Positions 6,084 through 11,638 of a DNA stretch of 11,638 nt are shown here, piece by piece. The translations under genes were made by a program, and so were the position numbers. Source of the DNA: an uncultured Clostridium sp. GTDB taxonomy: Bacteria; Bacillota; Clostridia; TANB77; CAG-508. The notes beneath the pieces were generated by a model that ran no database searches, was not told the DNA's origin, and worked only from the letters and a program-made list of their open reading frames with translations. Where the stretch lies: the NCBI GenBank assembly GCA_945874585.1, contig CAMCHB010000028.1:1-11638 (forward strand). The letters run 5' to 3'. Position 1 is the first letter of the stretch; the number at the start of each line of letters is the position of its first letter.

Positions 6084-7367
6084 TTATGGCTCTAATTTTT
6101 TATATAAATTTTCCATGATGGTGTACACAGCATTACCCCAATTGGTATCGGTAGCGTAGCGTGTATTAACTCCTGTTACGGTAGGTCCATTATAATATTT
6201 GCCTTGTGCTACTTCTCCATTATAGATTGGTGTACCAGATGTATTTAAATAGTATTTAACCAAAACTTTAGCAACCAACTCTATACCTTCTGTATAATCA
6301 TCAAATTGGAAAGAATAATTATAAGCATCACTATCATAAGCCCCATAGCCAAACAAATTCTTTTTATCATTTGCAATTCTAGATGTACCCCATTGACTCT
6401 CATGAATTCCCATGGCAGCTAAGAATACACCATTGATATTATATTTTTGCTCCATTTGATAGAAAAATGCTGCATTGTTTGAAAAAATTTGATTTTTATC
6501 TTGTGAATTACCCATTAACATATTTTTAAAATCAGACTCGGTAAATCCACTTGGCTTATTCAATGCCATATTATAATCCAATTTCATGATGATTTTTTGA
6601 AGACGATTTTTATCAACAACACCACTGTTTACAGCTGATGAAGTCAATTGGATGGTTTTGACATAGCCTTCTTTGGTTCCATCCTTTGCATCATAGGAAA
6701 TTTTAGCCCAATCGCCAGATAAATCTTCCAATTTTACATCCATATATTTTTTGATGTCAGTCACATCGGTAGCATTTTGATCCGTTGCCTGTTTTAATTT
6801 TACGTTTTCTGTTAAATACATGGTGTCTCCAATATGTACTTTATTATTCGCTAAAAATTCAGATGTTCCAACTTCTACAATCTGTTCGGTTGTTGGTGAT
6901 ATCGTTTTACGTTCTGTTACAACCTCATCAATTACCTTGTTATTTTCATAAGTACGTACAATAGATACTTTGTCTTTTCCTTTAACACCGGCTTTTTTGA
7001 TTTTTTCTTCACCTTTTGGCAACAAAGGGTTGTCCACATTGGTTACAGGGAAATCAACTTCTTGTTCTTCTTCTGATTTAATAATTGTCTTAATGGTACT
7101 TAAATTTGAATTTAATACTTTTTGTAAATCAATCGCACTATTGTTAGATTCATAGCTTTTGATTTCTTTCATTTGCTCTGGTTGTTCTGTCTGCATTTCG
7201 CTACTTGCTAAAATAAAACGATTGGTTGACACTAAGGTTACGGAAAGAGCACATACAGCAATTAAAATGACACTAACCCCTCGGATTACATTTTTACTTG
7301 GTTTTACATTTCGAAAACGATATTCTAATTGCAGTTTGATTCTTTCTTTTGTATATTTTTTCCTCAT
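6084..7367 (-). CDS. Membrane-anchored G5-SH3-glucosaminidase (GH73-like)
   Basis: A peptidoglycan hydrolase that would cut the N-acetylglucosamine-N-acetylmuramic acid backbone outside the membrane. From the start at 7367 it has 427 residues. A basic N-terminus precedes a transmembrane helix at about 28-49. A G5 domain covers about 100-168 (VDNPLLPKGEEKIKKAGVKG, closing with VEVGTSE). An SH3-like domain covers about 180-240 (YLTENVKLKQ, WAKISYDAKDGTKEGYVKT). A GH73-like glucosaminidase domain covers about 300-427. E323 in GIHESQWGTSR is the expected catalytic acid; NLFGYGAYD and NTRYATDTNWGNAV are further family blocks. The start is chosen because GGAGG (7377-7373) lies 5 nt before it; the ATG four codons upstream overlaps this site. 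First gene of an operon with the gene 12 nt downstream. I cannot tell whether it acts in growth or sporulation. Confidence 0.88.
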   Translation of the reverse strand: MRKKYTKERIKLQLEYRFRNVKPSKNVIRGVSVILIAVCALSVTLVSTNRFILASSEMQTEQPEQMKEIKSYESNNSAIDLQKVLNSNLSTIKTIIKSEEEQEVDFPVTNVDNPLLPKGEEKIKKAGVKGKDKVSIVRTYENNKVIDEVVTERKTISPTTEQIVEVGTSEFLANNKVHIGDTMYLTENVKLKQATDQNATDVTDIKKYMDVKLEDLSGDWAKISYDAKDGTKEGYVKTIQLTSSAVNSGVVDKNRLQKIIMKLDYNMALNKPSGFTESDFKNMLMGNSQDKNQIFSNNAAFFYQMEQKYNINGVFLAAMGIHESQWGTSRIANDKKNLFGYGAYDSDAYNYSFQFDDYTEGIELVAKVLVKYYLNTSGTPIYNGEVAQGKYYNGPTVTGVNTRYATDTNWGNAVYTIMENLYKKLEP

Positions 7368-7385
7368 AAAAACCTCCATTTGAGC
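7368..7385 (-). promoter_or_regulatory. Translation leader shared with spoIVA (glucosaminidase copy)
   Basis: Minus-strand GCTCAAATGGAGGTTTTT directly before the ATG at 7367. It matches the spoIVA leader at 9146-9163 at 17 of 18 bases. It holds GGAGG 5 nt from the start and an in-frame ATG that overlaps the GGAGG, which misleads longest-ORF gene calls by four codons. Confidence 0.85.
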
Positions 7386-7442
7386 ATTTTTTGTGTTTAT
7401 CTTATTTTTATAATGGTCATCTAAAAAAAATTATTCACCACT

Positions 7443-7471
7443 ATTATATACTATAATTTCACAGATTTCCA
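7443..7471 (-). promoter_or_regulatory. Possible sigma-A promoter of the glucosaminidase operon
   Basis: On the minus strand, TGGAAA (7471-7466; four of six), 17 nt, TATAAT (7448-7443; six of six). It would give a leader of about 70 nt. The -35 is weak and the region is AT-rich, so chance is possible. Confidence 0.5.
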
Positions 7472-7621
7472 TTTATTTTGATAAATTTTTTTCAGTATTT
7501 TTTAACAAATCTGGTTAATGTTGCTCTATCTAGTATTTCCGTATGCTTTTTTGAGGATTTTTCTCCCCCATTTGAGAGGAGAAAAGCTTAAATGGATAAC
7601 GATTATATCTTTCTATACAAT

Positions 7622-7655
7622 AAAAAAAATGCCAGAGATTTCTCTCTGACATTTT
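7622..7655 (-). terminator. Intrinsic terminator of spoIVA
   Basis: 13-bp stem with one G-U pair (7643-7655 with 7626-7638), 4-nt loop, then a U-run from the A-run 7622-7629. It starts 11 nt after the spoIVA stop codon. Confidence 0.92.
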
Positions 7656-7666
7656 CTCGCTTTATT

Positions 7667-9145
7667 TTATAAGATAATGCAAATTAAGCCTCCGCTTCCC
7701 TCGTTAATAATTCTTTCCAATGTTTCTTGTAATTTACACTGAGCCTCTTCTGGCATTTTATATAATTTATTCTGTAACCCTTCATTCACCAATTCATGCA
7801 AGCTTTTTCCGAATATATTAGATTCCCATATTTTTTTTGGGTCACTTTCAAATTCTGATAAAAGATAATTCACCAGTTCTTCTGATTGTTTTTCACTTCC
7901 TACAATTGGTGAAACCTCTGTCTCAATTTCTGCCTTAATCATATGAATGCTTGGAGCCTTAGCACGCAATTTTACGCCAAATTTTGACCCCTGTTTTACC
8001 ATTTCAGGCTCTTCCAAAATCAACTCATCCATGGATGGTGTTACAATACCATAGCCTTTCGTCTTTACCTCTTGCAATGCATATTGCACCTTGCTATATT
8101 CTTTTTTCACTTCTGATAAATTAGCAATCAAAGAGAATAAATCTCCATCGTTTTGAATATCACTACCCGAAATTTCTGTTAAAACTTGATAGAACAAATG
8201 CTCTTTTAACTGAATTTGAATGTGAACATGACCTGTTCCCAATGAAATCTGATCCAAAGTTGCTTGTGTCATAATTTCCGTGTTTTGCATTTGTTGTAGG
8301 CTCTGTTGCATTTGTTTGATGCTTTCCACCTTTTGAAAACTTTCACGAATTTCTTTCTGCAATTCCATTTTGATCCAATGTGTATCAGGCAAATTTTCAA
8401 CCCATTTTGGGTAATTGATATTGATTCTTTCAACTGGAAATTCGTAAAGAATTTTACTAAATATTTGCTGAATATCTTGTAGATTCAATTGTGCGCAATT
8501 GGTTGCTACAACAGTAGTAGCGTATTTCTTTTCCAGCTTTTCTCGTAAAATTTGCACTTCCTTTGCTCTTGGGTTTTCAGCATTTAATACAATAATAAAC
8601 GGTTTATTGATTTCTTTTAATTCCTTGACTACTCTTTCTTCTGCTTGAATGTAGTCCTCTCTTGGAATATCAGTGATACTTCCATCCGTTGTTACCAATA
8701 TTCCGATGCTAGAATGCTCCTGAATGACTTTTCGTGTTCCAATTTCTGCAGCTCTTTCAAATGGCATTTCTTCTTCTGACCATGGTGTTTTTACCATTCT
8801 AGGCACATCTTCTTCTAAATAGCCAATTGCATTATTCACCAAATACCCCACACAATCTACTAAACGAACCTTCATTTTAATATGTTCCTCTAATGTGATT
8901 TCAACCGCTTCATTGGGAACAAATTTTGGTTCTGTTGTCATAATCGTTCGACCAGATGCACTTTGCGGTAATTCATCGGTAGCTCTTTCTTTTTTATAGG
9001 TATTTTGTATATTGGGAATCACCAATAAATCCATAAATTTTTTAATAAATGTAGATTTTCCTGTTCGAACAGGTCCTACAACTCCAACATAAATATCTCC
9101 ATCTGTCCTTTTGGCGATATTCTCGTATATTTCTAACTTTTCCAT
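7667..9145 (-). CDS. spoIVA: Stage IV sporulation protein A (coat basement ATPase)
   Basis: SpoIVA hydrolyses ATP to polymerise on the outer forespore membrane as the base of the spore coat; it is also linked to cortex formation. From the start at 9145 it has 492 residues, the same length as B. subtilis SpoIVA, and aligns from the first residue (MEKLEIYENIAKRTDGDIYV) to the C-terminal GSGGLICIIL. The Walker A motif GPVRTGKST has K30. The MTTEPKF segment has T70/T71, and RLVDCVGY has D97, the positions reported as functional in B. subtilis. The middle and C-terminal domains are intact, with KAPSIHMIKAEIETE and GSEKQSEELVNYL. GGAGG (9155-9151) lies 5 nt before the chosen ATG; an ATG four codons upstream overlaps it. 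Single-gene unit with its own terminator, divergent from gerAA. Its partner SipL is encoded about 4.8 kb away on the same strand. B. subtilis spoIVA is sigma-E-dependent; I found no convincing sigma-E promoter here. Confidence 0.97.
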   Translation of the reverse strand: MEKLEIYENIAKRTDGDIYVGVVGPVRTGKSTFIKKFMDLLVIPNIQNTYKKERATDELPQSASGRTIMTTEPKFVPNEAVEITLEEHIKMKVRLVDCVGYLVNNAIGYLEEDVPRMVKTPWSEEEMPFERAAEIGTRKVIQEHSSIGILVTTDGSITDIPREDYIQAEERVVKELKEINKPFIIVLNAENPRAKEVQILREKLEKKYATTVVATNCAQLNLQDIQQIFSKILYEFPVERININYPKWVENLPDTHWIKMELQKEIRESFQKVESIKQMQQSLQQMQNTEIMTQATLDQISLGTGHVHIQIQLKEHLFYQVLTEISGSDIQNDGDLFSLIANLSEVKKEYSKVQYALQEVKTKGYGIVTPSMDELILEEPEMVKQGSKFGVKLRAKAPSIHMIKAEIETEVSPIVGSEKQSEELVNYLLSEFESDPKKIWESNIFGKSLHELVNEGLQNKLYKMPEEAQCKLQETLERIINEGSGGLICIIL

Positions 9146-9163
9146 AAAAACCTCCATTCGAGC
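9146..9163 (-). promoter_or_regulatory. Translation leader shared with the glucosaminidase (spoIVA copy)
   Basis: Minus-strand GCTCGAATGGAGGTTTTT directly before the spoIVA ATG at 9145, differing by one base from the leader at 7368-7385. GGAGG at 9155-9151 with 5-nt spacing fixes the start. A second Shine-Dalgarno-like GAAGGAG lies about 13 nt before the upper ATG, so minor initiation there cannot be excluded. Confidence 0.85.
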
Positions 9164-9382
9164 CCGATTGCTCCTTCTAAATTTTTATTCAAAACCTCTT
9201 TTCTTAAGTTAGAGGTTTCTATTTGAATTTTCCTTGGTGCTCTAGGAATTTATCTCTCGTATCAATTGACTTTATTTCATTATATTATGCCGTTTCTTGA
9301 ATATTCCTATTTTCTCAAAATTTTCCATAGTATAATTTTGCTATGTTTTTGCCAATAATAATAGAAAATTCCATTTAAAAAG
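9164..9382. other. Divergent spoIVA/gerAA regulatory region
   Basis: About 220 nt that must hold both promoters. It contains an 8-bp hairpin, AAACCTCT (9192-9199) with AGAGGTTT (9211-9218), which would sit in the spoIVA leader RNA. A plus-strand CATAGTA (9326-9332) fits the forespore sigma-G -10 pattern CATnnTA, but the only GAATA-like -35 lies 22 nt upstream, too far for a normal promoter. On the minus strand CATAATATAAT near 9276-9286 could be a -10 for spoIVA, without a clear -35. Neither promoter is called. Confidence 0.5.
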
Positions 9383-11131
9383 ATGATTTTAGAAAGGAGT
9401 TTGAGAAACCCATTGAAAAAGACTCTTTTAACATTTTTGAATCACTGGTTTTGTTTTAAACCAACTGAAAAATACGACTTTTTTCTACCTGATAAAGAAG
9501 AAAAAGAAACAGGCTCTGCTTCCCAACTAGATTCTTTACCCGATTATGAAAATATTTTTCCGAATCTATCCATCAATCTAGAATATTTGCAAATGAAATA
9601 CAATACCCTCATCAACAGTGATATTATTATCCGTCCTTTTCAACTAATTGCACAAAATACTGAATACAAGGCCTTTTTAATTTATATTGATGGAATGGTA
9701 GATTCCAATATGATCAATTCCTATATTTTAAAGCCCCTTATGTTGCGTAACCGTTCCAATACTTTTCGCGCAGAAGCTACCCCTCGAAAATCTATTACCA
9801 TTGTCAGAAACAATCGAGGACACAAACAGGTAAAACATTTTTCACTTGAAAAATATATTGAACAATCACTCGTTCCCCAAAATGCATTAACCATTCACTC
9901 TAAATTTCAAGATGCCATTTCAGATATGAATGCCGGCAACTGTTTACTTTTTGTGGATACCATTGCCTCTGCCTTTAGTTTAGAAGTCAAAGGCTTTAAA
10001 GCTAGAAGCATTGGAGAACCCAATAATGAAATCATTGTAAGAGGCTCACAAGAAGCCTTTGTAGAAGTCATTCGTACCAATACCTCTATTTTAAGAAGAT
10101 TGGTAAACAATGAAAATCTCATTGTTGAAAATATGGAAGTGGGAAAAATTAGTCAAACCAAAGTAGCTGTTTGTTATCTCCACAATATCGCAAGTGAAGA
10201 TCTAGTTTATGAGGTAAAATACCGCATTCAAAACCTTGCGGTCGATTCGCTTTTGTCGTCTGGTCAATTAGAGCAACTCATTCAAGATGATAGTACCATT
10301 TTCCCACAAATGGTATCTACCGAACGCCCCGACAAAGCGGTTCATTATTTATTTGAAGGAAGAGTTATTATTTTAGTCAATGGAAGTCCCTATGTTTTGG
10401 TAGCTCCAGGTGTTATGGTGGACTTTCTCACCTCACCGGAGGATTTAAATTTAAAACATCAATATGCAAATTTACTAAAGTTATTACGTTTTATTGCTTT
10501 TTTAATTGCCTTATTATTACCTGGCATTTATATTGCGGTTACCACATATCATCATGAATTGATTCCGACTGAATTGCTCCTTGCTATTGCCTCTTCCCGT
10601 GACTCGGTTCCTTTTCCATTGCTATTTGAAATTTTCATTATGGAAGTTTCGTTTGAACTGATTCGAGAAGCTGGCCTTCGTATTCCTTCTCCTATTGGTC
10701 CAACCATTGGAATTGTTGGTGCTTTAATTTTGGGAGAAGCTGCTGTTAGTGCCAATATTGTCAGCTCTATTTTAATTATTATTGTTGCCATTACTGGTAT
10801 TGCTTCTTTTGCCATTCCGGATTTTTCGATGAATTTTACTCTGCGTATTTTGCGCTTTGCTTTTTTAATTTTAGGAACTATATCTGGATTTTTAGGAATT
10901 GCTCTTGGCATTTTCGTTTACTTATGTTTAACAGCTAATCTAAAATCTTTTGGTGTTCCTTATGATGCGCCCTATTTAGCAACCGCTTCCCCCGATCATT
11001 CCGCAAGTACTTTTTTTCCCAAAGCTATCTGGAAACGTGAAAAAAGGCCTTCTTTCTTGGATCCTAAAAAAGAAAATGCGGAAAAGCCAATTAGTATGAA
11101 GTGGAAAGAAACAAAGAATAAAAAAGGTTAG
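9383..11131 (+). CDS. gerAA: Spore germination receptor subunit A (GerA/SpoVAF family)
   Basis: GerAA-type proteins form, with B and C subunits, the nutrient germinant receptor of the spore inner membrane; the A subunit is thought to form the ion-conducting oligomer. 582 residues from ATG 9383. The soluble N-terminal region (about 60-360) has FLIYIDGMVDSNMINSYILKPLM, seen in part, and the family block VRGSQEAFVEVIRTNTSILRR (219-239). The membrane region (about 365-517) has the hallmark PFPLLFEIFIMEVSFELIREAGLRIPSPIG, in part at 410-438, then IVGALILGEAAVSANIVSS. A charged tail of about 65 residues follows. The start is uncertain: ATG 9383 has no ribosome-binding site, while AAGGAG (9394-9399) lies before TTG 9413, 13 nt away, giving 572 residues. 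SpoVAF is a paralogue, but a GerAB gene directly downstream favours a receptor operon. B. subtilis receptors are sigma-G-dependent. Confidence 0.9.
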   Translation: MILERSLRNPLKKTLLTFLNHWFCFKPTEKYDFFLPDKEEKETGSASQLDSLPDYENIFPNLSINLEYLQMKYNTLINSDIIIRPFQLIAQNTEYKAFLIYIDGMVDSNMINSYILKPLMLRNRSNTFRAEATPRKSITIVRNNRGHKQVKHFSLEKYIEQSLVPQNALTIHSKFQDAISDMNAGNCLLFVDTIASAFSLEVKGFKARSIGEPNNEIIVRGSQEAFVEVIRTNTSILRRLVNNENLIVENMEVGKISQTKVAVCYLHNIASEDLVYEVKYRIQNLAVDSLLSSGQLEQLIQDDSTIFPQMVSTERPDKAVHYLFEGRVIILVNGSPYVLVAPGVMVDFLTSPEDLNLKHQYANLLKLLRFIAFLIALLLPGIYIAVTTYHHELIPTELLLAIASSRDSVPFPLLFEIFIMEVSFELIREAGLRIPSPIGPTIGIVGALILGEAAVSANIVSSILIIIVAITGIASFAIPDFSMNFTLRILRFAFLILGTISGFLGIALGIFVYLCLTANLKSFGVPYDAPYLATASPDHSASTFFPKAIWKREKRPSFLDPKKENAEKPISMKWKETKNKKG

Positions 11132-11135
11132 GAGG
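11131..11135 (+). promoter_or_regulatory. Ribosome-binding site of gerAB (TTG start)
   Basis: GGAGG whose first base is the last base of the gerAA stop (TAGGAGG). It is 8 nt before the TTG at 11144, which supports this non-ATG start and translational coupling of gerAA and gerAB. Confidence 0.85.
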
Positions 11136-11143
11136 TTATTCAT

Positions 11144-11591
11144 TTGCTTACCAAAAAAATATGCTTTGCAGAAGCTGTTGCATTGATTCTCATATTGATT
11201 ATCAATCGTATTATTTTAGGATTACCCAAAAGTATTTTAGTCAACAGTGCTGCTAGTGCTGGATTTATTATCATCTTAGTCAGCATTTTTTCCGTTCTAG
11301 TGGTTTGGCTAGTCAATTACCTGTTTCGAAAATTTGTGGCTTCTGACATCTTAGATGTTTCTGAGTTTTTAGCTGGAAAATGGCTAAAAATTCTGGTGGG
11401 AATTTTATATGTTCTAATGTTTATTGGCATTTCCATTTTGTGCTTGTCTTATATTTGCGATGTTTTAAAATCCATTTATTTTGAAAATTTTAATAAACTA
11501 TTTTTGGCTCTTTTTTTCATCATTGGAATTGTCATCGCCAATCGCATTGGCTTCAATGCTATTCTAAGAACCAATTACAGAATTGTCATTG
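11144..11591 (+). CDS. gerAB: Spore germination receptor subunit B (GerAB/APC family), 3'-truncated
   Basis: GerAB subunits are polytopic membrane proteins of the APC transporter superfamily that bind the germinant in the spore inner membrane. Only the first 149 genomic codons are present, out of about 365 usual. Visible are about four hydrophobic helices: roughly 8-27, 38-61, 84-107 and 118-136. ICFAEAVALILILIINRIIL near the start and DILDVSEFLAGKWLKILVG are typical of the family. The frame continues through the adapter to a TAG at 11636-11638, adding the false tail VSYTHLTLPTICSV; everything from codon 150 on is artefact. The start is TTG with a good GGAGG. Twelve nt separate it from gerAA, so they form an operon; a gerAC gene would be expected beyond the contig end. 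Confidence 0.88.
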
Positions 11592-11638
11592 CTGTCTCTT
11601 ATACACATCTGACGCTGCCGACGATATGCAGTGTGTAG
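11592..11638 (-). other. Nextera i5 sequencing adapter (not genomic)
   Basis: 11592-11624 is the reverse complement of the same 33-nt adapter as at the left end (CTGTCTCTTATACACATCT, then the i5-side linker). 11625-11632, TATGCAGT, is the reverse complement of the same index ACTGCATA, and GTGTAG is the reverse of the P5 end. It adds a false C-terminus and stop codon to gerAB. Confidence 0.98.

Larger units (their letters stand above)
7368..7666. other. Intergenic region between spoIVA and the glucosaminidase
   Basis: About 300 nt without a gene. From the spoIVA side it holds the spoIVA terminator (7622-7655), an 8-bp inverted repeat, TTTTCTCC (7559-7566) and GGAGAAAA (7578-7585), a sigma-A-like promoter (7443-7471) and the glucosaminidase leader. 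The strand is very AT-rich. I see no small reading frame with a ribosome-binding site. The inverted repeat has no U-tract, so it is unlikely to be a terminator; a regulatory role is possible but unproven. Confidence 0.6.

Noticed and set aside
7559..7585. Inverted repeat TTTTCTCC/GGAGAAAA as a plus-strand terminator
   Set aside because: No U-tract follows and no plus-strand gene precedes it.

Overview
The window is one short-read assembly contig from an AT-rich, endospore-forming Firmicute. The class Clostridia is the best fit: the coat-anchoring protein is of the SipL type (SPOCS/DUF3794 repeats plus LysM) rather than Bacillus SpoVID, and yabG-veg-sipL sit together as I recall them in Clostridioides difficile. 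Genus cannot be told from the sequence. Both ends are not genomic. Positions 1-45 and 11592-11638 are Illumina Nextera (Tn5) i5-side adapter with the index ACTGCATA, in opposite orientations. Genomic DNA is therefore 46-11591, and the first and last genes are cut by the adapter.

Layout. (1) 46-563, plus strand: the 3' part of a TetR-family repressor, ending at a bidirectional terminator (587-624). (2) 623-4282, minus strand: yabG (spore coat protease, with a near-ideal sigma-K promoter), veg (with an exact-consensus sigma-A promoter and a strong terminator), then sipL and yunB as a tightly coupled pair. (3) 4301-5169, minus strand: a self-contained unit of sigma-A-like promoter, ASCH-domain protein with a degenerate GNAT-like C-terminus, and two tandem hairpins. 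(4) 5191-7471, minus strand: a two-gene operon of a membrane-anchored G5-SH3-glucosaminidase and an unrecognised single-pass exported protein. (5) 7626-9145, minus strand: spoIVA with its own terminator. (6) 9383-11591, plus strand and divergent from spoIVA: a gerA-type germinant receptor operon, gerAA followed by the first 149 codons of gerAB.

Most of the window builds, matures and later opens the spore envelope. SpoIVA is the ATPase that polymerises the coat basement layer. SipL binds SpoIVA through its LysM domain. YabG processes coat proteins late, YunB is a mother-cell sporulation membrane protein, and GerAA/GerAB sense germinants in the spore inner membrane. The glucosaminidase and its partner may remodel peptidoglycan in growth or sporulation; the sequence does not decide which.

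Several starts are corrected here from ribosome-binding sites. SpoIVA begins at 9145, giving 492 residues, the B. subtilis length. The glucosaminidase begins at 7367, YabG at 4218 and the unknown membrane protein at 6071. I found no RNA genes, CRISPR arrays, insertion sequences or phage genes. I did not find a new multi-gene defence or metabolic system; the most novel items are the exported protein at 5232-6071 and the ASCH/GNAT-like protein.
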